DNA of 7,771 nucleotides from an uncultured Ruminococcus sp. (GCA_937901485.1 CALGTT010000457.1:1-7771); one strand, 5' to 3'; counted from the stretch's first letter, positions 1 through 6,312 are shown. Notes: generated by a model not told the origin, from the sequence alone. A program made the numbers and translations.

Positions 1-50
1 CAAGCGGGGGAGGAATAAGCGGGGGCTGCGCCCCCGAGTCCCGCTTTTTC
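1..50 (+). terminator. GC-rich hairpin, probable terminator of a gene left of the window
   Basis: A GGGGGC/GCCCCC stem with loop TGC occupies 21-35. A wider alternative pairs AAGCGGG at 17-23 with CCCGCTT at 40-46 and is followed directly by a T run (45-49). The T run is on the plus strand, so the site best suits a plus-strand gene entering from the left and ending here, convergent with the minus-strand operon. On the minus strand the same hairpin is followed by TTATTCC, a poor U tract, so it may also stop the operon but less convincingly. The left arm AAGCGGG is duplicated at 2-8. Confidence 0.5.
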
Positions 51-88
51 GACAGACTGAGCTCCCAGATTTCTGAGGGCTTTTCCTA

Positions 89-604
89 TTACGGATTCAG
101 CTCCGCTGCCGTCACTGCCGCCAGCAGATTCCATGTGGCTCTGTCCACCGTTCCCGTCTGCGGCAAGCCCGTGATCTTCTGGAATTCCTGTACTGCCTGT
201 GCTGTCGCTTCATCATACTCCCCCGTGATCTCCACAGGCGGAATGTTCGGGTACTTCTGCGCGAGCGTGCGCAGAATGGACTGGATCACCAGAACGGGCA
301 GTCCGTCATCCCCCTGTGCAATGATCTTCCCGATCTCACGCGGAAAAATGTCCAGTGACTCGGCAAGGTTTTCCACAAAGCTCCGGTACACATCCACGAT
401 GGCAAGCCATGTTGCAGGGTTCGTTTCGCCGCTGTCATTCAGCCCGTACTGCCGCTGAAACCGCCGCACGGCATCCGCTGTTTCCGTGCCGTAGATGCCG
501 TCCGGAATGATGCGCGGAATGTTCGGATCATAGTAGGAAATATCATGGAGATACCGCTGTAATTCGCTGATATGTCCCTGTTTCTGCATCTCTGAAAAAC
601 CCAT
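89..604 (-). CDS. Small protein with two peptidoglycan-binding domains, third gene of the cortex operon
   Basis: The product is 171 aa and consists almost entirely of two PG_binding_1-type domains, at about residues 12-72 and 98-163. Each shows the family signature: a G-x-Y start to the second half (DGIYG, TGEYD), an A-V-x-x-FQ helix (VRRFQ, VQEFQ), then a G-L-x-x-x-G turn and an ATW motif (PATWLAI, RATWNLL). No catalytic domain, signal peptide or membrane segment is visible, so it probably only binds glycan or acts as an adaptor. The ATG at 604 is preceded by AGGAGG, which overlaps the TAG stop of the upstream gene. Only 9 nt separate the two genes, so translational coupling is likely. The repeats resemble those of the upstream 464-aa protein, so it probably arose by duplication or domain shedding from it. 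The family assignment is secure; its role in the spore is inferred from context. Confidence 0.88.
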   Translation of the reverse strand: MGFSEMQKQGHISELQRYLHDISYYDPNIPRIIPDGIYGTETADAVRRFQRQYGLNDSGETNPATWLAIVDVYRSFVENLAESLDIFPREIGKIIAQGDDGLPVLVIQSILRTLAQKYPNIPPVEITGEYDEATAQAVQEFQKITGLPQTGTVDRATWNLLAAVTAAELNP

Positions 605-613
605 ATGCTCCTC

Positions 614-2008
614 CTATCGGATCGTATAGCCCGGTGACTGGTACGGGCGTTTCTCAAAGCCGAACCGCAGATCCGAGTACAGACCTGCAATGCCGTCCCA
701 TGTCGCCGCCCCGACGACACCGTTTTCCGGCAAGCCTGCATACCGCTGAAATGCCAGTACCGCCGATTTCGTCACAGGCCCGAAATAGCCCGTATTGCTC
801 ACCGCCGGAATCTCCGGAATCGTTTCGTGGATGTACGTCAGATACTCTTGAAGAATGCGCACATACTCGCTCGTCATTCCCTCACGCAGGATCGTCCCCG
901 GATAGAGCACGGGCGCAAGCTCCGTGTCCACGGGCACGGATTCCACAATGCCAAGATATGCCCGATACAGGTCGTTCCATGTCGTTTCGTCCACAATGCC
1001 CGTCTGCGGAAGTCCGAACACGCGCTGGAAGGACTTGACGGAGCTTTCCGTCTGCGCATCATAAAAGCCCGTGATCCGGATCGGCTGCACCGATGCATAA
1101 TATGCCCCCACCACAGCAAGGAAATATTGCAGTCCGCGCACCTGATTGTTCTGCATTCCGGGGCGCAGTTCCTCCGTATACTGGAGTGAAAACTCTCCCG
1201 GTGCGATGCCCTCGGAATCCAGCTCCGCCAGCCGCTTGACGCTCGTGTAGATATAGGCGATGCGGTACCATGTCGCCTTGTCGATCGTCCCGTTTACGGC
1301 AAGGTTGAACACCTCCTGAAATTTCCGCACCGCCGCCTCCGTGGATACGTTGTATTCCCCGTTCGGATCGGGGATCTTGGGGATGGCTGGGTAGTTGCGC
1401 GAAATGCGGTTGAGCTGGATCTGCTTGCGCTGCACATCGTTCCCGACACTGCCCGGCGCAAGAGGCGTTCCCGGATAGGACGGCGTATTCGTCCGTACTT
1501 CGGCGTTTCTCACGATATTAATATCATCTCCATAGTAATAGCGCAGGATGTCATAGGGGATGTAGCCCTGTCTGGCAAGGTCAACCGTGCCCCATTGGGA
1601 CAGTCCGCTGCATGTCACGGTCGTACCGTTGCAGAATGCCGCAAACAGCGGCTCGACTGCCCCCTCACGGCGGATGTAGTCGTCGAACAGCTCATCAACA
1701 AGCCGCCCGATATTTTCAAACACCTCACGCCCCTCAATGAATTTCTGGTCGTACTGGGTGGAGGCGGTAATGTCAAAATCATAGCCGCGCGAACGATACC
1801 ATTCCGTGTAGATGCGGTTGAGCGCAAAGGTCGTGATCGCGTAAATATTCGCACGCAGAGAGCTTTCCGGCCATGTGGGGTAGATCTCGCTGGACGCGAC
1901 ATTCTTCACATAGTCGGGAAAGCTCACAGTCACATTGGCGGCATTGGCATCCGGCGCACCGAGGTGCACGGTGATGTTCTGCGGAATAAACGGTTCTCCG
2001 GTCAGCAT
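614..2008 (-). CDS. sleC: SleC-like spore cortex-lytic protein: SpoIID/LytB domain plus three peptidoglycan-binding domains
   Basis: The product is 464 aa. Residues about 8-170 form a SpoIID/LytB-type domain. The segment VASSEIYPTWPESSLRA (37-53) matches the SpoIID family catalytic region, with E41 as the likely catalytic glutamate of a lytic transglycosylase, followed by ALNRIYTEWYRSRGYDF. C126 and C133 flank the family loop ahead of SQWG. Three PG_binding_1 domains follow, at about 186-256, 284-352 and 372-446, each with a FQ-x(4)-L and ATW- or TTW-type signature. Clostridial SleC, which degrades spore cortex during germination, has this SpoIID domain and one C-terminal binding domain, so two extra binding domains are present. 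SleC also carries an N-terminal pro-region that is absent here and appears to be encoded by the preceding gene. The ATG at 2008 has AAAGGAGGT upstream. There is no signal peptide, which fits synthesis in the mother cell. The gene symbol reflects homology only. Confidence 0.85.
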   Translation of the reverse strand: MLTGEPFIPQNITVHLGAPDANAANVTVSFPDYVKNVASSEIYPTWPESSLRANIYAITTFALNRIYTEWYRSRGYDFDITASTQYDQKFIEGREVFENIGRLVDELFDDYIRREGAVEPLFAAFCNGTTVTCSGLSQWGTVDLARQGYIPYDILRYYYGDDINIVRNAEVRTNTPSYPGTPLAPGSVGNDVQRKQIQLNRISRNYPAIPKIPDPNGEYNVSTEAAVRKFQEVFNLAVNGTIDKATWYRIAYIYTSVKRLAELDSEGIAPGEFSLQYTEELRPGMQNNQVRGLQYFLAVVGAYYASVQPIRITGFYDAQTESSVKSFQRVFGLPQTGIVDETTWNDLYRAYLGIVESVPVDTELAPVLYPGTILREGMTSEYVRILQEYLTYIHETIPEIPAVSNTGYFGPVTKSAVLAFQRYAGLPENGVVGAATWDGIAGLYSDLRFGFEKRPYQSPGYTIR

Positions 2009-2020
2009 ACTGCACCTCCT

Positions 2021-2761
2021 TTACAGATCGGGGGATTCGGATGTGTTCACCAGCGTTTCCATGTCCTCGTGCATGAGCACGGGCAGCGGAATGAGCTGAA
2101 AGGTCTGGAGCGAGGTCACGCCTGCAAAGACCGGAACACTGCGCATTTCCGCGCGGAAATAGCCGTTTGCGAATATGCGGATGTCCGCGGTCGTGAACGG
2201 CTGTGCATTCCCCGGCTGCTGGGATTCCGACGCAGGCGGCGCAGGCAGGGAAACCGTCGGCGTTTCGCCGCTTTCATCCGTGCGCAGAAGATAGGCAAGC
2301 TCCTCACGCCCATTGCGGCGCACAAGTATGGACACCTGCGCATCCGCGACCGGAAACGCGCCCTCCCCCGTCTGTGCGGCAACACGGATGCGCCCCACAC
2401 CTGTCAGATCGCGCAGCTCCTCCGCCGCCGCCGGCTCGATCACGGGCGGCGTGCCGTTTTTGATGTAGTCGGGGAGCACCGGTTCTTCGTACATCTCCGG
2501 AAACGGCGTTTCGATCCTGTCCTGATAATCCCCGTCCTGCCCCGTAAAATCGGGGTTATCCTCCGGTTCAATGAGCATTTCCGGCGGCATCGTTTCCTCC
2601 GGCGGCAGTTCCGGCATTGGCGCGTCCGGCTGACTTTCCACAATTTCCGGTTCAGTTGTGGAAATCTCCGGCTCGCCCTGCGGCTCATCGGTACGCTTCC
2701 CATACATGCGCAGCATTTCCTCACGGTAGCGGCGCGAAAGATCTGAAATCTGTTCCTGCAT
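2021..2761 (-). CDS. Acidic protein with a carboxypeptidase-regulatory-like domain; candidate stand-alone SleC pro-region
   Basis: The product is 246 aa. It has a charged amphipathic N-terminus (residues 1-20), a long Pro/Glu/Asp-rich, probably disordered stretch (about 22-110), and a beta-sandwich domain of the carboxypeptidase-D-regulatory type (about 121-228). That domain opens GRIRVAAQTGEGAFPVADAQV and contains TDESGETPTVSLPAP and ANGYF. A domain of this kind forms the N-terminal pro-region of clostridial SleC. Here it is a separate gene, placed immediately before the SleC-like catalytic gene with a 12-nt gap that holds the next ribosome binding site. The start at 2761 is chosen because GGAGGG lies 7 nt upstream and because the MQEQISDLSRRYREEM helix begins there. 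The frame stays open upstream to 2983, but that stretch crosses the terminator and the non-coding repeat. No signal peptide is visible. The link to SleC is inferred from family knowledge. Confidence 0.8.
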   Translation of the reverse strand: MQEQISDLSRRYREEMLRMYGKRTDEPQGEPEISTTEPEIVESQPDAPMPELPPEETMPPEMLIEPEDNPDFTGQDGDYQDRIETPFPEMYEEPVLPDYIKNGTPPVIEPAAAEELRDLTGVGRIRVAAQTGEGAFPVADAQVSILVRRNGREELAYLLRTDESGETPTVSLPAPPASESQQPGNAQPFTTADIRIFANGYFRAEMRSVPVFAGVTSLQTFQLIPLPVLMHEDMETLVNTSESPDL

Positions 2762-2767
2762 CGCAGT

Positions 2768-2776
2768 CCCTCCATC
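2768..2776 (-). promoter_or_regulatory. Ribosome binding site that fixes the start of the acidic CPD-reg gene
   Basis: Read on the minus strand this is GGATGGAGG, containing the core GGAGG followed by GACTGCG and the ATG at 2761. It supports the 246-aa start over the much longer open frame upstream. A second ATG six codons earlier overlaps this site itself and is therefore unlikely to be used. Confidence 0.65.
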
Positions 2777-2794
2777 CATTGGTGTTCTGTGGGA

Positions 2795-2823
2795 AGTGTA
2801 TGCACATGGGACGGGGAATAGAA
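2795..2823 (-). promoter_or_regulatory. Sigma-E-like sporulation promoter for the cortex operon
   Basis: On the minus strand the -10 element is CATACACT (2795-2802), an exact match to the CATACAHT consensus known for Bacillus sigma-E. The -35 is TTCTATT (2817-2823), matching 5 of 7 positions of KMATATT. The spacer is 14 nt, the usual sigma-E spacing. Transcription would begin near 2788, leaving a leader of about 26 nt that includes the ribosome binding site. No good sigma-A promoter is seen between the terminator at 2833 and the start codon. Mother-cell expression would fit a SleC-type protein without a signal peptide. Short consensus matches can arise by chance, so this is a proposal. Confidence 0.45.
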
Positions 2824-2832
2824 CGACCGTGC

Positions 2833-2862
2833 AAAAAAAGGACGGTGCAGAACGCACCGTCC
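2833..2862 (-). terminator. Rho-independent terminator of the cellobiose phosphorylase gene
   Basis: A perfect 9-bp stem pairs GGACGGTGC (2840-2848) with GCACCGTCC (2854-2862) around a 5-nt loop. On the minus strand it is followed by seven T (2833-2839). It lies about 145 nt after the GH94 stop codon and upstream of the cortex operon promoter, so it separates the two minus-strand transcription units. Confidence 0.92.
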
Positions 2863-2887
2863 TCTCTCTATTCTTATCAGCAGCTTT

Positions 2888-2913
2888 GTGCCGTTTGCCG
2901 CAGGCAAAGGCAC
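2888..2913. other. Bulged hairpin between the terminator and repeat copy A
   Basis: GTGCC-(G)-TTTGCC at 2888-2899 pairs with GGCAAAGGCAC at 2903-2913, giving 11 base pairs with one bulged G and loop GCA. It sits in the 3' untranslated region of the GH94 transcript. The position equivalent to this in the second repeat locus holds an unrelated sequence with only weaker hairpin potential. Confidence 0.55.
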
Positions 2914-2915
2914 AT

Positions 2916-3006
2916 TGCGGTTCAGAAACCTTGCTCGCGAAACAGAAACTTCCCCTTACAGGTTCGCTCCCAAGCGCGTCCAACAGCGCGGTTGCCGCGC
3001 CCGCGC
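2916..3006 (+). repeat. Non-coding interspersed repeat, copy A
   Basis: These 91 bp align without gaps to 7509-7599 at 78 of 91 positions. Most differences fall in a 17-bp central segment (2946-2962). The flanking blocks are almost identical: CCTTGCTCGCGAAACAG at 2929-2945, then 2963-3006 with a single mismatch. The right block contains a perfect hairpin, GCGCGG-TTG-CCGCGC, at 2986-3000. GCGAA and TTCGC bracket the variable segment and could form a stem with a variable loop. The repeat ends exactly one base before the TAA stop of the GH94 gene, so it forms the beginning of that gene's 3' untranslated region. No coding signal is visible. Both copies have the same orientation. Confidence 0.88.
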
Positions 3007-5463
3007 TTAGCCGAGAACTACGACTACCTCGTGTACGCCGCCATCCTTTACAGGGATCACGTTGCCTGCAACAGCCTCGCCGTCAACAGTCATGGATACA
3101 ACGCCCTTGCAAACGTGGTTCGGGTTCTCCACCTTGATATTGTAGGTCGCACCGCGGAACTGACGTGTTGCTGTGAAGCCGTCCCATGCAGCCGGAATGG
3201 ACGGATCAATTTTCAGACCGTCGAAATCAGCGGCAATACCCAGAATGTACTGGGAAATTGCAACCATGTTCCATGCAGCTGTACCGGTCAGCCAGGAATT
3301 CTTGCCCTCACCGAAACGGCTTGCATCCTTACCTGCGATCATCTGACCGTATACATACGGCTCAGTCTTGTGCAGCTCGGAAATGTCCTCGTTGAATGCC
3401 GGAGCGATCTTGCTGTAGTACTCAAATGCCTTGTCACCTCTGCCGGCATATGCCTCTGCGCAGATGATCCAAGCATTGTTATGTGTGAAGATACCTGCGT
3501 TCTCCTTGTAACCGCCCGGATAGGTGGAAATTTCACCGTACTGGATGTAGTACTTGCTGTATGCAGGATTGTTCAGTACCAGACCATACTTGGTGTTGAG
3601 GTACTTGTCGATGGAATCAAGCGTCTTGATGTCTGCGCCCTCTTCTTTACCGATCTCGGACATTACTGCAAAGCCCTGCGGTTCGATGAAGATCTTGCCT
3701 TCCTCGCACTCCTTAGAGCCCATCTTTGCACCGGTGGAATCGTATGCACGCAGGAACCAGTCGCCGTCGAATGCGTGTTCCATAACATTTGCCTTCATCT
3801 TGTCGATCTCTGCCTGTGCAGCAGCAGCCTCGTCATCCTTGCCCAGATGCTTCAGGATTGCTACATAGTTCGGACCTGCATAGGTGAACAGTGTTGCTAC
3901 CATAACGGACTCAGCAACCTTGGAATAGCCGCCCTCAGCTGCGAACTTCGGATTTGTAAAGGTCTGGAAGCTCTCGCCGGGTGTGTCGGAGTAGCAGGAC
4001 AGGTTGATGCAGTCATTCCAGTCAGCACGCATTGCCAGCGGCAGGTTGTGCGGGCCGAGGTTGTTCACGATCTTGTAGAAGGATACCTTCAGATGGTCGA
4101 GCATCGGCTGTGCCTTGTCCATGTCGTTGTCATAGGGTACCATCTCATCCAGAATGCTCCAGTCGCCTGTTTCCTTGATGTATGCGGAAACGGAAAGGAT
4201 CATCCACAGCGGATCGTCGGAGAAGTCGCCGCCGATGTCGGAGTTGCCCTTCTTGGTCAGGGGCTGGTACTGATGGTAGCAGCCGCCGTCCGGAAGCTGT
4301 GTGGATGCAATATCAATGATACGCTCTCTTGCTCTGTCCGGGATCTGGTGAACGAAGCCCAGAATATCCTGGTTGGAGTCACGGAAGCCCATGCCTCTGC
4401 CGATACCGCTCTCAAAGTAGGATGCGGAACGGGACAGGTTGAATGTTACCATGCACTGGTACTGGTTCCAGATGTTCACCATACGGTCAACCTTGTCGTC
4501 CGGTGTGTTGACATTCAGGATGCCCAGCAGCTTATCCCATGCAGCCTTCAGCTCAGCAAGACCTGCAGCAACCTTTTCAGGTGTGTTGTACTTGTCGATC
4601 ATTGCCAGAGCCTTTTCCTTGTTGATGGTCACGCCGTCAGCCTCAAACTTCTTGTCAACCGGCATTTCCACATAACCCAGAACGAATACCAGAGTCTTGG
4701 ATTCGCCCGGAGCGAGTGTGATCTTCTTATAATGAGAAGCAATCGGTGCCCAGCCGTCAGCAAAGGAATTTGCCGGCTGATCTGCCATAACAGCCTGCGG
4801 ATCATGGAAGCCGTTGTACAGACCGATAAAGGAATCTCTGTCGGTATCGTAGCCGTCAATGCTGTCGTTGACTGTATAGAATGCGAAGTGATCGCGTCTG
4901 TCTCTGTATTCTGTCTTGTGGTAGATGGTAGAACCAACAACCTCTACACGACCTGTGGAGAAGTTTCTCTGGAAGTTGGTGCAGTCATCCTGCGCATCCC
5001 ACAGACACCATTCTGCAAAAGAGAACAGGGAGAAGCTCTTTGCCTCTGTGCCCTCGTTTGTCAGAACAACCTGCTGTACTTCGCCGTCATAATTCTGCGG
5101 AACGAAGAATGTTACCTGTGCCTTGAGGTCATTCTTCTTACCGGTAATAATGGTGTAGCCCATACCGTGGCGGCACTCGTAGCTGTCCAGCTCTGTCTTG
5201 ACAGGGGACCAGCCGGGATTCCATACTGTGCCGTTGTCGTTGATATAGAAATAACGTCCGCCCATATCAATCGGAACGTTGTTGTAGCGATAACGAGTGA
5301 TTCTGCGCAGACGAGCATCCTTATAGAAACTGTAACCGCCGGCGGTGTTGGAAATCAGAGAGAAGAACGCCTGTGTACCGAGATAGTTGATCCACGGATA
5401 GGGAGTTCTGGGGGAATTGATGACGTATTCCTTATTGGTATCGTCAAAGTATCCGAACTTCAT
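3007..5463 (-). CDS. cbp: Cellobiose phosphorylase (GH94)
   Basis: The product is 818 aa, about the usual length for GH94 cellobiose phosphorylase. The enzyme splits cellobiose with inorganic phosphate into glucose 1-phosphate and glucose in the cytoplasm, saving ATP. The N-terminal beta-sandwich spans about 1-270 (opening KFGYFDDTNKEYVI), then come linker helices, the alpha/alpha barrel (about 320-740) and a C-terminal beta region. Key motifs are GFRDSNQDILGF (359-370), ADWNDC (480-485) with D484 as the likely catalytic acid, GYKENAGIFTHNNAW (651-665) and TGTAAWN (726-732), the last two matching the known sugar- and phosphate-binding loops. No signal peptide is present. The ATG at 5463 has AAGGAG about 9 nt upstream. 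The gene is monocistronic, with its own promoter and terminator and no linked sugar transporter. It avoids TTA, CTA and TCA codons throughout, consistent with high expression. Chitobiose or cellodextrin phosphorylase are less likely alternatives. Confidence 0.93.
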   Translation of the reverse strand: MKFGYFDDTNKEYVINSPRTPYPWINYLGTQAFFSLISNTAGGYSFYKDARLRRITRYRYNNVPIDMGGRYFYINDNGTVWNPGWSPVKTELDSYECRHGMGYTIITGKKNDLKAQVTFFVPQNYDGEVQQVVLTNEGTEAKSFSLFSFAEWCLWDAQDDCTNFQRNFSTGRVEVVGSTIYHKTEYRDRRDHFAFYTVNDSIDGYDTDRDSFIGLYNGFHDPQAVMADQPANSFADGWAPIASHYKKITLAPGESKTLVFVLGYVEMPVDKKFEADGVTINKEKALAMIDKYNTPEKVAAGLAELKAAWDKLLGILNVNTPDDKVDRMVNIWNQYQCMVTFNLSRSASYFESGIGRGMGFRDSNQDILGFVHQIPDRARERIIDIASTQLPDGGCYHQYQPLTKKGNSDIGGDFSDDPLWMILSVSAYIKETGDWSILDEMVPYDNDMDKAQPMLDHLKVSFYKIVNNLGPHNLPLAMRADWNDCINLSCYSDTPGESFQTFTNPKFAAEGGYSKVAESVMVATLFTYAGPNYVAILKHLGKDDEAAAAQAEIDKMKANVMEHAFDGDWFLRAYDSTGAKMGSKECEEGKIFIEPQGFAVMSEIGKEEGADIKTLDSIDKYLNTKYGLVLNNPAYSKYYIQYGEISTYPGGYKENAGIFTHNNAWIICAEAYAGRGDKAFEYYSKIAPAFNEDISELHKTEPYVYGQMIAGKDASRFGEGKNSWLTGTAAWNMVAISQYILGIAADFDGLKIDPSIPAAWDGFTATRQFRGATYNIKVENPNHVCKGVVSMTVDGEAVAGNVIPVKDGGVHEVVVVLG

Positions 5464-5553
5464 AGCTTTAACTCCTTTTTATATGTATATTGTATCGTTT
5501 CGGGCAATCGCCCTTTTCTCCTGCCCGTCCACATCGGACAGAATACCACTTTC

Positions 5554-5582
5554 ATTATACCATACTTTTCTCTAATTGGCAA
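5554..5582 (-). promoter_or_regulatory. Sigma-A promoter of the cellobiose phosphorylase gene
   Basis: On the minus strand, TTGCCA (5577-5582) is the -35 and TATAAT (5554-5559) the -10, separated by 17 nt. TGG immediately precedes TATAAT, giving an extended -10. Transcription would begin near 5547 and give a leader of about 84 nt. Confidence 0.85.
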
Positions 5583-5625
5583 GCCCCTTTTCTTCCCGAT
5601 ATACTTAGAAAATCCTTTCCATACT

Positions 5626-5641
5626 TTGTGCACAATGTACA
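5626..5641. promoter_or_regulatory. Candidate operator: TTGTGCACAA palindrome
   Basis: A perfect 10-bp palindrome lies at 5626-5635. Its left half TTGT can also pair with ACAA at 5638-5641, giving a nested dyad. It is 43 bp upstream of the GH94 -35 and about 100 bp upstream of the divergent -35, a reasonable activator position. No regulator gene is nearby, so function is speculative. Confidence 0.25.
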
Positions 5642-5741
5642 AGAGTAGCGATGAATCAAACTGAAATTCTGTCAAAGCAATGATTGTGAATGAAAAAAGT
5701 TGCATTTTTTAAAAAAATGAGTAGAATTTGTGAAAAAAGCA

Positions 5742-5770
5742 TTGACAAAACTCGAAAAATAGGGTATAAT
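5742..5770 (+). promoter_or_regulatory. Consensus sigma-A promoter of the DUF5684-like gene
   Basis: TTGACA (5742-5747), a 17-nt spacer and TATAAT (5765-5770) match the sigma-A consensus perfectly, within an AT-rich upstream region with A tracts that could act as an UP element. The start would be near 5777, leaving a leader of about 50 nt that ends in AAGGAGGG. Confidence 0.9.
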
Positions 5771-5828
5771 GAATCAACCATCCGAAACAACAGGTTCTGA
5801 TGGACAATCATGAAAAGGAGGGAAAATC

Positions 5829-6233
5829 ATGGAAACAACGATGTACACCGGAAGTGAAGCGGAGCTGCTCGCTGCAATCGAGGGGGTTACCTCGATCATA
5901 TCCGTGGCAAGCTTTTTCATCGGCATTCTGTCGATCGTGGCATACTGGGTTCTGTTCACAAAGGCTGGTGAAGCAGGCTGGAAGTCTCTGATCCCGTTCT
6001 ACAACACCTACATAATGTTCAAGATCGTGTACGACAACGGCTGGAAGTTCCTGCTCTGTCTCGTTCCGATCCTGGGTACGATCGTATCACTCATGTTCTA
6101 CGTTCGTCTTGCGCAGGTTTACGGTAAGGGAATCGGCTTCGGCATTCTGAATCTGTTCTTCATGCCCATCACACTGCTGATTCTGGCGTTCGGCAAGTCC
6201 AGCTATGAAGGCCCGATCTACAGCTTCCTGTAA
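5829..6233 (+). CDS. DUF5684-like small integral membrane protein
   Basis: The product is 134 aa with three predicted membrane segments, at about residues 18-43, 72-92 and 103-121. The loop KAGEAGWKSLIPFYN (45-59) followed by TYIMFKI, and the later YGKGIGFG (98-105), fit the pattern of the DUF5684 family, whose function is not known. That assignment is from memory of the family. No catalytic motif is visible. The ATG at 5829 has AAGGAGGG (5815-5822) 6 nt upstream, an ideal site. The gene appears monocistronic, has a perfect consensus promoter and is followed by a long hairpin, so it is probably well expressed. It diverges from the cellobiose phosphorylase gene, but nothing in its sequence ties it to sugar metabolism. 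Confidence 0.85.
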   Translation: METTMYTGSEAELLAAIEGVTSIISVASFFIGILSIVAYWVLFTKAGEAGWKSLIPFYNTYIMFKIVYDNGWKFLLCLVPILGTIVSLMFYVRLAQVYGKGIGFGILNLFFMPITLLILAFGKSSYEGPIYSFL

Positions 6234-6273
6234 TGCAGGAGTGTCAGTAAGACATTTTTCACCCATCGACATA

Positions 6274-6312
6274 GGAATACTCCCTCAGGCGAAAGGCTTG
6301 GGGGAGTATTTC
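6274..6312 (+). terminator. Long hairpin after the DUF5684-like gene, probable terminator
   Basis: AATACTCCCTCAGGC (6276-6290) pairs with GCTTGGGGGAGTATT (6296-6310) through about 15 base pairs including two G-T pairs, extendable to 6274-6312. The downstream T tract is weak (TTTCG, then CCGTTTTG at 6318-6325). It begins about 40 nt after the stop codon. A smaller TGTC-AGTAA-GACA hairpin followed by five T lies at 6242-6259 and could also contribute. GGAATAC at 6274-6280 can alternatively pair with GTATTCC at 6313-6319. Confidence 0.6.

Larger units (their letters stand above)
5464..5828. other. Divergent intergenic promoter region
   Basis: This 365-bp, mostly AT-rich gap separates the GH94 gene (minus) from the DUF5684-like gene (plus). 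It holds the GH94 leader with two small hairpins (5502-5513, GGGC/GCCC; and 5527-5539, GTCC/GGAC), the GH94 promoter, a TTGTGCACAA palindrome, and the plus-strand promoter at 5742-5770. No convincing small gene is seen. A frame starting at 5800 overlaps the next gene and lacks a ribosome binding site. Confidence 0.7.

Noticed and set aside
1595..2746. 383-codon plus-strand open frame opposite the SleC-like genes
   Set aside because: Antisense, in register with the real genes; the product is extremely Arg/His-rich and spans two real genes and their junction.
2762..2983. N-terminal extension of the acidic CPD-reg protein up to 2983
   Set aside because: The extension would translate the GH94 terminator and the repeat. 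A good ribosome binding site sits just before the ATG at 2761.
2916..3006. CRISPR array or insertion-sequence end explanation for the repeats
   Set aside because: There are only two copies 4.6 kb apart, with no regular spacers, no transposase in the window, and no terminal inverted repeats or target duplications that I can see.
2617..5664. 1015-codon open frame on the plus strand across the GH94 gene and its flanks
   Set aside because: It runs in exact antisense codon register to a clear cellobiose phosphorylase, crosses the terminator and repeat, encodes an implausibly Cys/Val/Leu-rich product and has no ribosome binding site. It exists because GH94 avoids TTA, CTA and TCA codons.
5647..5675. 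Second minus-strand promoter using TTGACA at 5670-5675
   Set aside because: No acceptable -10 lies 16-18 nt downstream (ATCGCT at best); the promoter at 5554-5582 is far better.
5800..5991. 63-codon frame starting in the DUF5684 leader, as a possible leader peptide
   Set aside because: No ribosome binding site precedes it, and it overlaps the real gene out of frame for most of its length.
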